Shown in pieces: positions 54,880 to 64,000 of a stretch of 64,000 nt of DNA (the stretch's first letter is position 1; every line of letters starts with the position of its first letter). Origin of the DNA: Heracleum sosnowskyi (lineage: Eukaryota > Streptophyta > Magnoliopsida > Apiales > Apiaceae); assembly GCA_030848705.1 (NCBI GenBank), contig CM061238.1, positions 31,960,655 through 32,024,654 of the forward strand, given 5' to 3'. Under the pieces are notes generated by a model, which was not told the DNA's origin, ran no database searches, and saw only the letters and a list, made by a program, of their open reading frames with translations. The position numbers and the translations under genes were made by a program.

Positions 54880-55140
54880 ATGGCTGACAACTCTCAGGAA
54901 GGTTCTAACTCAGGCACTAATGCTCAGAAGATTCAATCAACTTCTGTTAGTCGATATGAATCAATAAGGGTTCCAATTCTCAGGCCAGCAGAATATCCAG
55001 TTTGGAAGGTTAAGATGACCATGTTTTTGGAAGCTACAGATCCAGAATACCTTGATAGAATCTATGATGGTCCTCACAAGCCAACTAAGCTTAATACTCT
55101 GGTTCCTGGTGAAGAACAGAAGACTATTCCAAAGGAGAAG
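54880..55140 (+). pseudogene. gag: SIRE-type gag, 5' fragment (87 codons)
   Basis: ATG at 54880, starting MADNSQEGSNSGTN, with the copia gag N-terminal block EYPVWKVKMTMFLEATD corresponding to DNYFHWKVKMHLHLM in S1. Cut after about codon 87 by S2b. The rest of this gag should lie beyond S2b, outside the window. Confidence 0.85.
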
Positions 55141-55689
55141 TGTTAGGCCGAATACACAATATAATCAAGTATGTATGAGAATAACAATAATTAAAAACAC
55201 TGTTTATGAATCAATAAAACTGTAATCGTATTAACAGCTTCTCTCTTTATGATGTTAATGAATCACAAAGAGCTTCTAGGTTACAAGAATAATATATCAA
55301 TATTCACGCATCCCTTTTAGGGATAACCTATCTGTGTTTATATAGTACACAGCTACATACAATCCATCTCTAATTGATATTCCTATAAGTTAGCTATACA
55401 ATTCATATCAATTAAGGATTGCTTCAGTCTTCTATTCCAATCTCCTTAGCTGTATCAATATATTCTGCTTCTTTCCATCTTCAGAATATATTGCTTCTAG
55501 AATCTTCAATTCTGCACCGACAGCTAATTCAACTTTCACCTTGTCAGACTTTAAATAAACTCTGACCGGCTTCAATTAAACTCTTTACCCTGTCAGAGTT
55601 TAACTAAACTCTGACTGGCTTCTGATAAACTCTTGTCAGTACCTGTTGCTTAAACACTGATAAACAAACATTAGCAATTATATCTAACA
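55141..55689 (-). repeat. S2b 3' LTR (549 bp)
   Basis: On the element strand TGTTAGATAT...CGGCCTAACA. TATATAA on minus at 55344-55338. Carries three exact CAGAGTTT words (55557, 55594, 55606) plus degenerate copies, more than the S2a LTR. Confidence 0.9.
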
Positions 55690-55853
55690 ATCTCCCCCAA
55701 CTTGTTCATAATAAAATGTACAAGTTAAAACATATAATTGATGATGTCAAAACCTTTTAACAAATGCAGTGTTTAACATATAACAGAGTTTAATTTAAAA
55801 CAGAGTTTAAATTTGACTTAGAATAGAAAATATTAAAAACTTACAGTCAGACT
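55690..55853 (-). other. S2b polypurine tract and 3' untranslated region
   Basis: Plus strand ATCTCCCCCAA (55690-55700) is the polypurine tract TTGGGGGAGAT on the element strand. Two CAGAGTTT words at 55784 and 55801. Confidence 0.85.
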
Positions 55854-58800
55854 TTACTTGACTTCTTCAATATCAGGCACAGTCCTGAGATAATCAATCA
55901 GCAGTCTTCTCTCAGCATTCTCAAGTTCAGTTATCATAATCTCTTTCAGCTCCTTATACTCTGGATCTCCTTCACCAGTTTGATATATGGCAGCCCTCAG
56001 AGAATAGATACTGTTCTTCTTCATATCATTCCCTAGCCGAATGTACTGAGCTTTATCTGACTCTAAGTTGAATTCTAAGACTTTTAATCCCAGTGCAGTT
56101 TTAAATCTAGCACTGTTTCTCTTCATCTCCACCAATTTTCCAGTATGATCTCTATACTTTGGAATATAAGCATTTGAGACTTCTCCTCCTCCAAGCATCA
56201 CTTTTGATCTCAGCATCTTTTCTCTTAAGATTTGAGCAACATTATGGGTATGTCTGTTCTTAACTTTTAACAGATAAAGTACATATTCAAGTTCTTCCCA
56301 TGATTTGAGATTTACATCAGATTCTCCAATTCTATAAACTCTTCCATCACTCATGAAATATAACAGAAACTGCTTCTTCAAGATCTTGTGAAAAATCAAC
56401 TGAACAGATTCTAACTTATCAAGATTTTCTTGTGTATTCCCAATACCAGATCCTGTCAGTGAAATATTGTCTTGAGATCTGTTATTTATTCTCTTCTCCC
56501 TATGTGAACCTAAACCAGACTTATCATAAGATTCTTTTCCAAGTACAGTCCTGGTTTGAGAAAAATCCACAGGTTGAAGTGTCAGAGTTTCAGAGAGTAC
56601 AGGTCTTAAGAAACCTTTGAGTTGAGGAGCTAGCTGAGTTTGCACAGCTTGAGCCTTGTCAGAGGCTGGCTTAACTTCAATAGTATCATCAACTTGAGCA
56701 GCGTCAGAGGTTGATTTTGGTAATCTTGTTTCAACTTGAGCAATGTCAGAGGTTGAATAAATCTTCTTAGGTAACTGCTCTTCTTCTACCAGTTTACCTT
56801 TTCCTTTATCAGCATTTTTAATCACAGGCCTCCTTGAGTACTGTAAGCTTTGATCAGAGTTTACATTCTCTTTGATAACAATTCCTTTTTCTTTCTTTCT
56901 AGGAGCCTTGATTTCCTTCTTCTTATAAGTACCATCCTTCAACTTCTTCTCATGCTCTTCAGCAAGACTCAGCATTTCAGCTTCCATGTCTTCAACTGTA
57001 GCTTCATTACCATGTTCTTCTAGAAACATCTTGGTAGCAATTTCTTCATCAGTTAATGGATTGGCTGAAATAATTAAACTCTTAAGTCTTGAACCACTGG
57101 CAGAGTTTGAAATTTCTTTACCAGAGTTTGTCAACCTATTAGAATTTAATTTTGATCTTCTTTTTCCTTGAACAGAAAGTAAATTCTTCTCAGATTCCTT
57201 GCTTCCACCATCAGCAGAATCATCCTTCCGTCTCAGAGTTTGAGTATCTTTGCATTTGTCTTTAGGTATACTCTCCCCCTTTTTGACATCATCAGAAAGT
57301 AGTACTGATGTCAGCAATTCAAGCGCAGTAGAAATAGAAGTCAGTTGAGCAGACATAGCATTCTGGTTGTCCTCAACTGTCCCAAGCCTCTTCTTGATTT
57401 CTTCAGAATCCCTGGCTTGCTGCTTGAACATGGTATAATAATAAGTTCTGTCAGCCTTTAAAGTAAGATCCCTCAGGCTTACTTCATTCCTCAGACTTGT
57501 AAGCATTTGTTGATTCTCATCAAATCTATTATTGAGAGATTTGACTTGAATAACAGTTGCCTGTAAGCTCGTAAGGACATCAGGATTTGTAATCTTCTTG
57601 ACAGAATCAGATAAAAATTCTGCAGCCCTTTGCGCTGGAAAGATACAATCTGCATTAGCCCATGCATTGTAGTACATATTCTGAAAATGCTCAGAAGCAG
57701 CCCTTTGAACTTCCCTTTCTTCAGTAGAATTTGCTTGAATATCAGAAATTTCCACATGAATATCAGAGTTTGATTGAACAGGACTAGCTTCAGCATTGTC
57801 ATCCTCTCTGTGAACATCTTCAAGCACAGTTTCAGCAGTGATTTCATCAATTGACTGTGCAGTCGCATCAGGTACTTGATCTGCTACAGTTTGAGGAACA
57901 CCAGAGTTTGCTGGAGCAGTAACCTCTGCTTCTCTTTGAACAATCTCAACAACTGATTGTTGCAAAGTTTCAAGAAAGATAATATCCTCATGATCATTAT
58001 CTGTTGCATCAGCATGTACAGCAACAGCTTCTGGAACTGGATCAACTCTAATCTGATCTACTTCATCACCTTTCTCAAAATCAATAGAAATGATTTCTGT
58101 GTGAGAAGCAATAGGTTCTACTAACTCAGTAGATGCTTGATCAGCTTCCGGTATAGTATCTTCATGATCCACAATCCTGCTGTCAGAGTATGCAGCAGCT
58201 TCCTCAACTACATCATCAGTTTTTGATGTAGGAGCTTCTGTGTCCTCAGGTTCTTTATCCATATTGGCAATAATATCACCAAAAAGTTGATTAGCAACTA
58301 ATCTTCTCTTTCTCTGATGAAGATTTTCTTCATCAGCTTCAGTTTCTGAGTCTGCACTAGAAGCAGCAGCAACAGACTTTGCCCTGTGGGCTCGCCTTTT
58401 CTTCATTCTTTTTCTCTGAGGCACAGCATCAACATTTGATACCTCAGCTTCAACAGACTTAACTGCTCGAACTTTAGATCTCTTTGACCTCTGTGGTTGA
58501 GATACAGAAGGTCCAGCTTCAGCAGTTGAGACACGGTGTTGTTGTGAGTTGTCAAGAAATTGTTGCACAGATGCAGGTAACATTAAAGGACCAACTTCTC
58601 CTTTCTTGTTGTCCTTGTTGATAAGGTCAGAGAATATACGTTTGTGTAATTTAAATGAAAGTATAACATCATCCTCTACAATCTCAACATTTGGACAGCA
58701 ATGATTGAATATCAATTGACAAAACCTAGAGAAGTAAACAACATTTCTATTCTCTAGCATTTTCTCACCAATATTAGTTAAAACTAATCTAGCAACATCA

Positions 58801-59342
58801 AATTGACTGCCATGGAGAAGAGAATACCCGATCTGTAGACTATCCGTGGGAATCGCATCCCAATTAGTGCACTTCTTTCCAAAAGCCCGAGTAATGCAAT
58901 CGAAAAAGAAGCTCCACTCCTTACGCAAAAATGGCCTTTTGAGTTGACCTATCTTTGACAAAGGTCCAGAGTAGCCGATTTCTCTCATCATCCTAACCAA
59001 CTCAGAATCACCAACAGATATCGTGAAAGCATTAAAATCTTCAAGACCCAAAGCATCACGAACAGTAGTAGGAGTAACAACAAATTGATCTTCTTGAAAC
59101 TCAAAAATGATAGATGGAGATCCAGACTCTCCTCCATTATCATAAGTACCTGTCTGCCAAAAAGTTCGAATTTGAGTCGCAGACAGCTTCGATGGTGCGG
59201 TGAGAGCAGTACCAATATCAGAGTTTGACAAGAAACTCTGAATCAAATGAAACGCCTCCGGTGCGTTCTCATTTGCTACAGGAGCAGAATAATTGTTGGG
59301 AACAAATTCTAAGTCAGAAGCAATAAACGCTGTAGTTGCCAT
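55854..59342 (-). CDS. SIRE third ORF (1162 aa), homologue of S1 ORF3
   Basis: Same position and strand relation as S1's third ORF. N-terminal globular region (about 1-255) aligns by eye with S1: FWQTGTYDN / IWTSCEYSG, then LRKEWSFFFDCITRAFGKK / LVREYSYLADAFIKVFSGK, then VVYFSRF / IYYARF. A basic segment follows (RSKRSKVRAVKS, QRKRMKKRRAHRAKS near 285-325), a long acidic Ser/Thr/Glu region, a coiled coil (about 590-695), a Lys-rich region and a C-terminal globular region (about 990-1162). No signal peptide or clear membrane segment. Ten or so CAGAGTTT words lie in it, read in at least two frames (NSD and TL). Function unknown; the basic segments would suit nucleic-acid binding. Confidence 0.87.
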   Translation of the reverse strand: MATTAFIASDLEFVPNNYSAPVANENAPEAFHLIQSFLSNSDIGTALTAPSKLSATQIRTFWQTGTYDNGGESGSPSIIFEFQEDQFVVTPTTVRDALGLEDFNAFTISVGDSELVRMMREIGYSGPLSKIGQLKRPFLRKEWSFFFDCITRAFGKKCTNWDAIPTDSLQIGYSLLHGSQFDVARLVLTNIGEKMLENRNVVYFSRFCQLIFNHCCPNVEIVEDDVILSFKLHKRIFSDLINKDNKKGEVGPLMLPASVQQFLDNSQQHRVSTAEAGPSVSQPQRSKRSKVRAVKSVEAEVSNVDAVPQRKRMKKRRAHRAKSVAAASSADSETEADEENLHQRKRRLVANQLFGDIIANMDKEPEDTEAPTSKTDDVVEEAAAYSDSRIVDHEDTIPEADQASTELVEPIASHTEIISIDFEKGDEVDQIRVDPVPEAVAVHADATDNDHEDIIFLETLQQSVVEIVQREAEVTAPANSGVPQTVADQVPDATAQSIDEITAETVLEDVHREDDNAEASPVQSNSDIHVEISDIQANSTEEREVQRAASEHFQNMYYNAWANADCIFPAQRAAEFLSDSVKKITNPDVLTSLQATVIQVKSLNNRFDENQQMLTSLRNEVSLRDLTLKADRTYYYTMFKQQARDSEEIKKRLGTVEDNQNAMSAQLTSISTALELLTSVLLSDDVKKGESIPKDKCKDTQTLRRKDDSADGGSKESEKNLLSVQGKRRSKLNSNRLTNSGKEISNSASGSRLKSLIISANPLTDEEIATKMFLEEHGNEATVEDMEAEMLSLAEEHEKKLKDGTYKKKEIKAPRKKEKGIVIKENVNSDQSLQYSRRPVIKNADKGKGKLVEEEQLPKKIYSTSDIAQVETRLPKSTSDAAQVDDTIEVKPASDKAQAVQTQLAPQLKGFLRPVLSETLTLQPVDFSQTRTVLGKESYDKSGLGSHREKRINNRSQDNISLTGSGIGNTQENLDKLESVQLIFHKILKKQFLLYFMSDGRVYRIGESDVNLKSWEELEYVLYLLKVKNRHTHNVAQILREKMLRSKVMLGGGEVSNAYIPKYRDHTGKLVEMKRNSARFKTALGLKVLEFNLESDKAQYIRLGNDMKKNSIYSLRAAIYQTGEGDPEYKELKEIMITELENAERRLLIDYLRTVPDIEEVK

Positions 59343-59826
59343 TAGTAAGATTTGAAAACAAGAAATACTGGGCTCAGAAAGTGTTTGAGTGTTTGTGTGT
59401 GAGTAAAATGTTATGAAAAGATGAAATGCGTAAAAGATTGAATCGTGTGTATGTAGTGTATTAAATAATAACTGTTAAGATTAGAAGTATGTTAGTGGGA
59501 CAGATGTCAGACGTGAATACGCTGACAGCTGTATCTAACAACTTCCAATACATACGTGCAAACGTTGAGACACCTGTCATCACATATAACACTCAAAATA
59601 TTCGCTTAAAAGAAAAAAAATCAATAATAATAAAATTATCAATTTCAATAATAAAGTACAAAGGAACTCAACAGTCAGAATAATAATGACTGTCTCGAAA
59701 CTCCGCATCTTATTATCCCAAGCGCTTCGATTCTAGAAAAAAAACCTTTCAGTTACCCTGTTGAATGCTTTAAAAACCGAAGCATTTTATCAACAGGCTT
59801 CATACCTTAAAATTACCATACACCAA
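59343..59826. promoter_or_regulatory. Divergent spacer between S2b ORF3 and the antisense ORF
   Basis: 484 bp between two head-to-head ORFs. On the minus strand TTATTTAATA (59468-59459) lies about 120 bp upstream of the ORF3 ATG, the same distance as in S1. No equally clear TATA is visible for the plus-strand ORF. Confidence 0.5.
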
Positions 59827-60225
59827 ATGGCAGGAACCTTTGAGTTCATGGATGTCGAATCATTCGTGAACATGAACTGGCCTCAACAAGCAAACTACAT
59901 CATCGATGAGTTTCTTATTCTTTCTTTTCTGAATGATGAAGGTCTTATAGCAGATGATGAAATAGCAGAAGGACCAATCTCTAATCCTTATGTGCACATC
60001 ATCCGTCCCGGTCCATATGATGTGCCCATCCTGGCAGACGATGATACTATGGAGATTTGTATGATGCTCTTCCAGCAGAGCTTCCTGATGGGTACTGAGG
60101 AGACAATCTTCTTGGAATCCTGCAAGCTGCAAAGCAGAAAGCGAATCCAGGAAGATGATGATGATGATGATGATTCATCTTCAGGATGTTGTCAAGCAAT
60201 TCCAGATGGTATAATGATTAGATGA
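59827..60225 (+). CDS. Antisense ORF of S2b (132 aa), unrecognised
   Basis: Opposite to S2b's own genes, head to head with ORF3. ATG at 59827 (accaaATGGc, a good plant context); an in-frame upstream extension to 59761 exists but starts at TTG. The sequence reads like a real protein: MAGTFEFMDVESFVNMNW, IIRPGPYDVPILADDDT, then a basic patch (SRKRIQE), a seven-Asp run and a Cys pair. It is acidic overall, with no signal peptide or membrane segment. I recognise no domain. S1 has no counterpart in its 543-bp spacer. It could be a captured host fragment, an accessory element gene or a chance ORF. Confidence 0.5.
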   Translation: MAGTFEFMDVESFVNMNWPQQANYIIDEFLILSFLNDEGLIADDEIAEGPISNPYVHIIRPGPYDVPILADDDTMEICMMLFQQSFLMGTEETIFLESCKLQSRKRIQEDDDDDDDSSSGCCQAIPDGIMIR

Positions 60226-61609
60226 ACAACTGGGTAGCTCTCATCAGAAGTAGTAGAGCACAATAACTTCTGGCTCTAGCTCTTCTGCTTCAGATGTAGC
60301 ATTCAGATACTTATCCTGGTTAAATAGATCTTTTCTTTGTAACCATAGTGATTAGCATGTAACAGAAAGATTAGCTTAACATGAGTATGAATTTGTCTGA
60401 ATGTAAATTTGAATCAATTAATGAAAAACAATTTGTTTCTTTACATATCAGTATTATTAATATTGCATAGTAATTGTAAAGTGAAAAAAAATGATATCAC
60501 TTTAAACAATAAACTAACATACTCAGTAGCATTACGAATCACTATCAGGACTTATCAAACGCACTCTTTCTTTTCTCCGTTCAATCATACTTTTTCCGAA
60601 AAACAAATGACTAATCTCAAGAGTATAAAATGTCTGAAACAAGGAAATTATTTTAACCATCATAGATTAAAACAAAGTAACCTCGGCGTATTTCACACAA
60701 TACATCAGTGTTTACCATTTATCCTTCTTTGTCAATAAACTCTTTTCTCAATCTGTACAGTTGTGAGAAATGTGTGTGTAGTAGCAGAGTTTACCGAAAT
60801 CAGTATTTAGATCATCTCAAAGTGCATAAAATCCACAAACTAAAGTAGTAAAAACCTGGTTGCCTAAACTCTCACATAGACACTGATTTTTCTATCTAAA
60901 CTCTGTGTTACTGATATCCTTTCATTTGGATATGTCTTTTATTTGTCACCCCCTGTATTATTTATATATATATATATTTTTTTTTTATTTTTTTTTTATT
61001 TATTATTTTTCCAGTAATCAGTGGTTGGCACTAGTCACCAAAAATCAAAGATTTTAGCCCTTATTTCATACAATAAGTTCCTGGATCGTCCTAGGCACAA
61101 CATGATCTGAAAGGAATTTGTGCTCTGGTTGGCATCTTTTGATTTGAGGGTGAATTATTTGTAGTAAGTAATCAGAGTTTAGACTTTTCATCAGTGATTA
61201 AAAATAACTTATGAGAGAAAATGCAAACAGCTAATACAGACTCAGTGTATAGGATCAATAAACTAAGAGATGGTATAAATATAGAGACAGTATCATGCTG
61301 TGTTAGTTTACTGTACATAAATGAGATCAGAATCTATCAACTCTTAAGGATTCACAATTACTTACTGAGAATTATGCTTCATACAAATTTCTTCATTGGT
61401 CCATATGTTTCAGACAAAATTACAGTTAGAGAATAGCATTAAACTGTAATTACCAGAGTATGACCAACAGAGTTTAACACCAGAGTTTACTTTCAGATTA
61501 TGACTGACACTTCACAGAGTTTATCATCAGAGTTTAACATGCTGGTTCATATAACAGTTAACACATGTAAGAAATCATGAACAAAAAAAAATGAGTCTAA
61601 CCCGTATCT
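60226..61609. other. S2b pol-ORF3 spacer, word-rich, non-coding
   Basis: No convincing ORF. CAGAGTTT-type words at 60785, 60898, 61173, 61468, 61481, 61515 and 61528, four of them within 70 bp just after the pol stop. A low-complexity TA/T-rich tract at about 60957-61006. Confidence 0.75.
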
Positions 61610-64000
61610 CTAGTCAGAACCAGAGATCATTCCAAGTTCATTTACCAATCTTGTAAAAGTAGCTTCACTCAAAGGTTTGGTGAAGATATCTGCAAGTTGT
61701 TGGTCTGTAGACACAAAATGAAGCTCAATGTTTCCTTCTTCCACATGTTCTCTGATAAAATGATACCTTATGCTGATGTGCTTGGTCATGGAATGCTGTA
61801 CTGGATTACCTGTCATAGCAATAGCACTTTGGTTATCACAGAAAATAGGTATTCTAGAGTACCTTAACCCATAATCCAGCAATTGATTCTTCATCCATAA
61901 AATCTGTGCACAACAGCTACCAGCTGCTATATACTCTGCTTCTGCAGTGGATGTAGAAATTGATTTCTGTTTCTTACTGTACCAAGAAACCAATCTGTCA
62001 CCTAAAAATTGACAGCTTCCACTTGTACTTTTTCTGTCTATCTTACAGCCTGCAAAATCTGCATCAGAGTAACCAATTAACTTAAACTCTGATTCTCTAG
62101 GATACCACAAACCCAAGGTTATGGTTCCTTTGAGATATTTGAAAATCCTTTTTACAGCTGTTAGATGAGGCTCTCTGGGATCTGCTTGAAATCTTGCACA
62201 AAGACATGTTGCATACATGATATCAGGTCTACTTGCAGTAAGATACAGTAGAGACCCTATCATTCCTCTGTAGTTAGTCATATCTACTGAGGCTCCTGTG
62301 TCTTTGTCAAGCTTCGTTGCTGTAGCCATGGGAGTTGTAGCAGATGAACTATCAAGCATACCAAATTTCTTTAGAAGATTTCTGGTATACTTTGCTTGAT
62401 TGATAAAAATACCATCATCTGTTTGCTTTACTTGTAAGCCTAGAAAGTAACTAAGCTCTCCCATCATGCTCATTTGATACCTGGATTGCATAAGCTTTGC
62501 AAACTTCTTACAAAGTTTGTCATTAGTAGATCCAAAAATAATATCATCTACATAAATTTGAACTAAAAGCAAATCATCACCAGAATTGAAATAAAACAAG
62601 GTTTTATCAATTGTACCTCTTGTGAACCCACTTTCTAAAAGAAACTGAGCAAGAGTTTCATACCATGCTCTTGGTGCTTGCTTTAGTCCATATAATGCCT
62701 TGTCAAGCCTGTAGACATAATCTGGATGCTTGGAATCTACAAATCCTGGTGGTTGTTCAACAAACACTTCTTCTTCAAGCTTCCCATTGAGAAAAGCACT
62801 CTTTACATCCATCTGAAAGACTTTAAACTTCTTGTGTGCAGCATAGGCCAGAAAAATTCTTATGGCCTCCAATCTTGCAACTGGAGCAAAGGTTTCATCA
62901 TAATCAATTCCTTCCTGTTGTGAATAACCTTTAGCCACAAGTCTAGCCTTGTTTCTTGTAATCACACCTTCACTGTCAGTCTTGTTTCTGAAAACCCACT
63001 TTGTACCTACTATTGATCTGTTCTTTGGTCTAGGTACAAGTGTCCAGACTTCATTTCTTTCAAATTCATTTAACTCTTCTTGCATTGCTGTAATCCAATT
63101 AGCATCTTGAAGAGCTTCCTCCACTTTCTTTGGTTCTGTTTGAGACAAGAAAGCATGATACAGACACTCATTGTTTGTTGCACTTCTAGTTCTCACACTA
63201 GCATCAGGATCTCCAATTATGAGATCAGGTGTGTGTGCCTGTGTCCACTTTCTGGCTGTTGGTAAGTGGTTTCTTGCATCATTATTGAATCCTCCCCCTT
63301 GATCCATGCTCTCCTGATTCATATGTTGACTTTCTGCATTATCTGAGGCTCCCCCTGAGTTGGATGGCTCAGTGTTTGAGCTGTCAGAGTTTAAATCAGT
63401 TTCCTCAACTGACTCACTTGCTGTGTCTTGTTGAGCTTCTTCACGCTCCCCCTCAACTGGTTCTCTATTTTGTTCAATTTGAGAATTTCCAGTTTCTCCA
63501 GTATTTACCAGTAGAGGTTCAGAGTATGCTTCGTCAGAGTTTGTCAACCCTGCTTCATCAGAGTTTATATCATCAGAGAATAGATCTTCATTTTCAAAAC
63601 GTAGTTGATCATATCCATCCTTGTCTTCAAGTCCAATTATTTTCTTGTCATCAAACGACACATGTATGGATTCCATGATCACCTTTGTTCTCAGATTGTA
63701 AACTCTGAATGCTTTTGTTGACAATGGATAGCCAACAAAGATTCCTTCATCAGCTTTTAACTCGAACTTGGTCAACTGTTCAGGATGAGTCTTCAACACA
63801 AAGCATTTGCATCCAAATATATGAAAATATTTCAAATTTGGCTTCTTGTTTTTCACCATCTCATATGGTGTTTTTCCATGCTTGTTGATCAGAGTAGCAT
63901 TTTGAGTAAAACAAGCAGTTTGAACAGCTTCTGCCCAGAAATAAGTTGGCAATTTTGCTTCATCTAGCATAGTTCTGGCAGCTTCAATTAAGGTTCTGTT
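61610..64000 (-). CDS. pol: SIRE-type pol, C-terminal part (integrase end, RT, RNase H)
   Basis: Open from the window edge (NRTLIEAARTML, just after the catalytic Glu of integrase, which lies outside) to the stop at 61612-61610. The integrase C-terminal region is followed by an acidic Ser/Asn linker holding CAGAGTTT words (63385, 63535, 63559, read as NSD), then copia RT with YVDDIIFG and RNase H with DADFAG, AEAEYIAA and CDNQSA. No stop. Very similar to S1 pol in RT and RNase H but different in the linker. KHISIRYHFIRE near the end is the SIRE form. Confidence 0.93.
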   Translation of the reverse strand, partial: NRTLIEAARTMLDEAKLPTYFWAEAVQTACFTQNATLINKHGKTPYEMVKNKKPNLKYFHIFGCKCFVLKTHPEQLTKFELKADEGIFVGYPLSTKAFRVYNLRTKVIMESIHVSFDDKKIIGLEDKDGYDQLRFENEDLFSDDINSDEAGLTNSDEAYSEPLLVNTGETGNSQIEQNREPVEGEREEAQQDTASESVEETDLNSDSSNTEPSNSGGASDNAESQHMNQESMDQGGGFNNDARNHLPTARKWTQAHTPDLIIGDPDASVRTRSATNNECLYHAFLSQTEPKKVEEALQDANWITAMQEELNEFERNEVWTLVPRPKNRSIVGTKWVFRNKTDSEGVITRNKARLVAKGYSQQEGIDYDETFAPVARLEAIRIFLAYAAHKKFKVFQMDVKSAFLNGKLEEEVFVEQPPGFVDSKHPDYVYRLDKALYGLKQAPRAWYETLAQFLLESGFTRGTIDKTLFYFNSGDDLLLVQIYVDDIIFGSTNDKLCKKFAKLMQSRYQMSMMGELSYFLGLQVKQTDDGIFINQAKYTRNLLKKFGMLDSSSATTPMATATKLDKDTGASVDMTNYRGMIGSLLYLTASRPDIMYATCLCARFQADPREPHLTAVKRIFKYLKGTITLGLWYPRESEFKLIGYSDADFAGCKIDRKSTSGSCQFLGDRLVSWYSKKQKSISTSTAEAEYIAAGSCCAQILWMKNQLLDYGLRYSRIPIFCDNQSAIAMTGNPVQHSMTKHISIRYHFIREHVEEGNIELHFVSTDQQLADIFTKPLSEATFTRLVNELGMISGSD

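Larger units (their letters stand above)
54325..55140 (+). mobile_element. Element S2a: SIRE-type copia, 5' part, plus strand
   Basis: LTR 54325-54816, primer site and the first 87 codons of gag, then cut by S2b. It belongs to a SIRE family other than S1. The left flank ATGGC (54320-54324) is its candidate target duplication; the right end is out of view. Confidence 0.88.
55141..64000 (-). mobile_element. Element S2b: SIRE-type copia, 3' part, minus strand
   Basis: In element order: pol (enters at 64000), spacer with an antisense ORF, third ORF, polypurine tract, 3' LTR. Same family as S2a by LTR, inserted in its gag in opposite orientation. AGAAG (55136-55140) is the candidate target duplication; its partner is beyond the window. 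Visible ORFs are intact. Confidence 0.9.

Noticed and set aside
59860..60132. 90-aa minus-strand ORF opposite the S2b antisense ORF
   Set aside because: Shadow frame; the plus-strand frame has better composition and start context.

Overview
The window is plant nuclear DNA, almost certainly from a eudicot with a large repeat-rich genome. It is built entirely of nested LTR retrotransposons; I see no host gene, tRNA, rRNA or CRISPR array. Evidence for a plant: Ty1/copia elements of the Angela and SIRE (Sirevirus/Maximus) lineages, Ty3/gypsy elements resembling the Tekay chromovirus and Tat (Retand/Ogre-like) lineages, and initiator-Met tRNA primer sites (TGGTATCAGAGC). The species cannot be told from the sequence.

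Layout. The outermost layer is two Tat-like elements lying tail to tail. D (plus strand) reaches its 3' LTR at 50971-51476; E (minus strand) has its 3' LTR at 51555-52209; 78 bp separate them. D's pol is interrupted by an Angela element A (window start to 30743). A's own 3' LTR was then hit twice: by S1, a complete SIRE-type element (2762-15879, TSD ATAAG), and by B, a minus-strand Tekay-like element with 4.4-kb LTRs (17096-30612, TSD GTAAA). D's 3' untranslated region was hit by C, a plus-strand Tekay-like element with 4.25-kb LTRs (36353-50908, TSD AAAAA). E's pol was hit by a second SIRE family: S2a (plus, from 54325), whose gag was then invaded by a relative, S2b (minus, 55141 to beyond the window end).

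Coding capacity. S1 looks complete: gag, pol and a 1483-aa third ORF, with LTRs differing at about 5 substitutions in 1015 bp. S2b has intact visible pol and a 1162-aa third ORF of the same architecture, plus an unrecognised divergent antisense ORF. C carries a frameshift in gag, another in integrase and a stop before the chromodomain. B has nearly identical LTRs but a decayed interior. D carries an antisense three-exon gene with its own predicted promoter next to a TCGA-rich repeat array. E's pol has three in-frame stops.

Most interesting signal. Each SIRE family is peppered with its own short DNA word: TCAACGAA-type in S1 and CAGAGTTT in S2. The words occur in both orientations and in different reading frames, at matching places: LTR, integrase-RT linker, pol-ORF3 spacer and the ORF3 low-complexity linker (S1 also in gag). 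This suggests a family-specific nucleic-acid recognition system, possibly co-evolving with the ORF3 protein; that functional link is inference.
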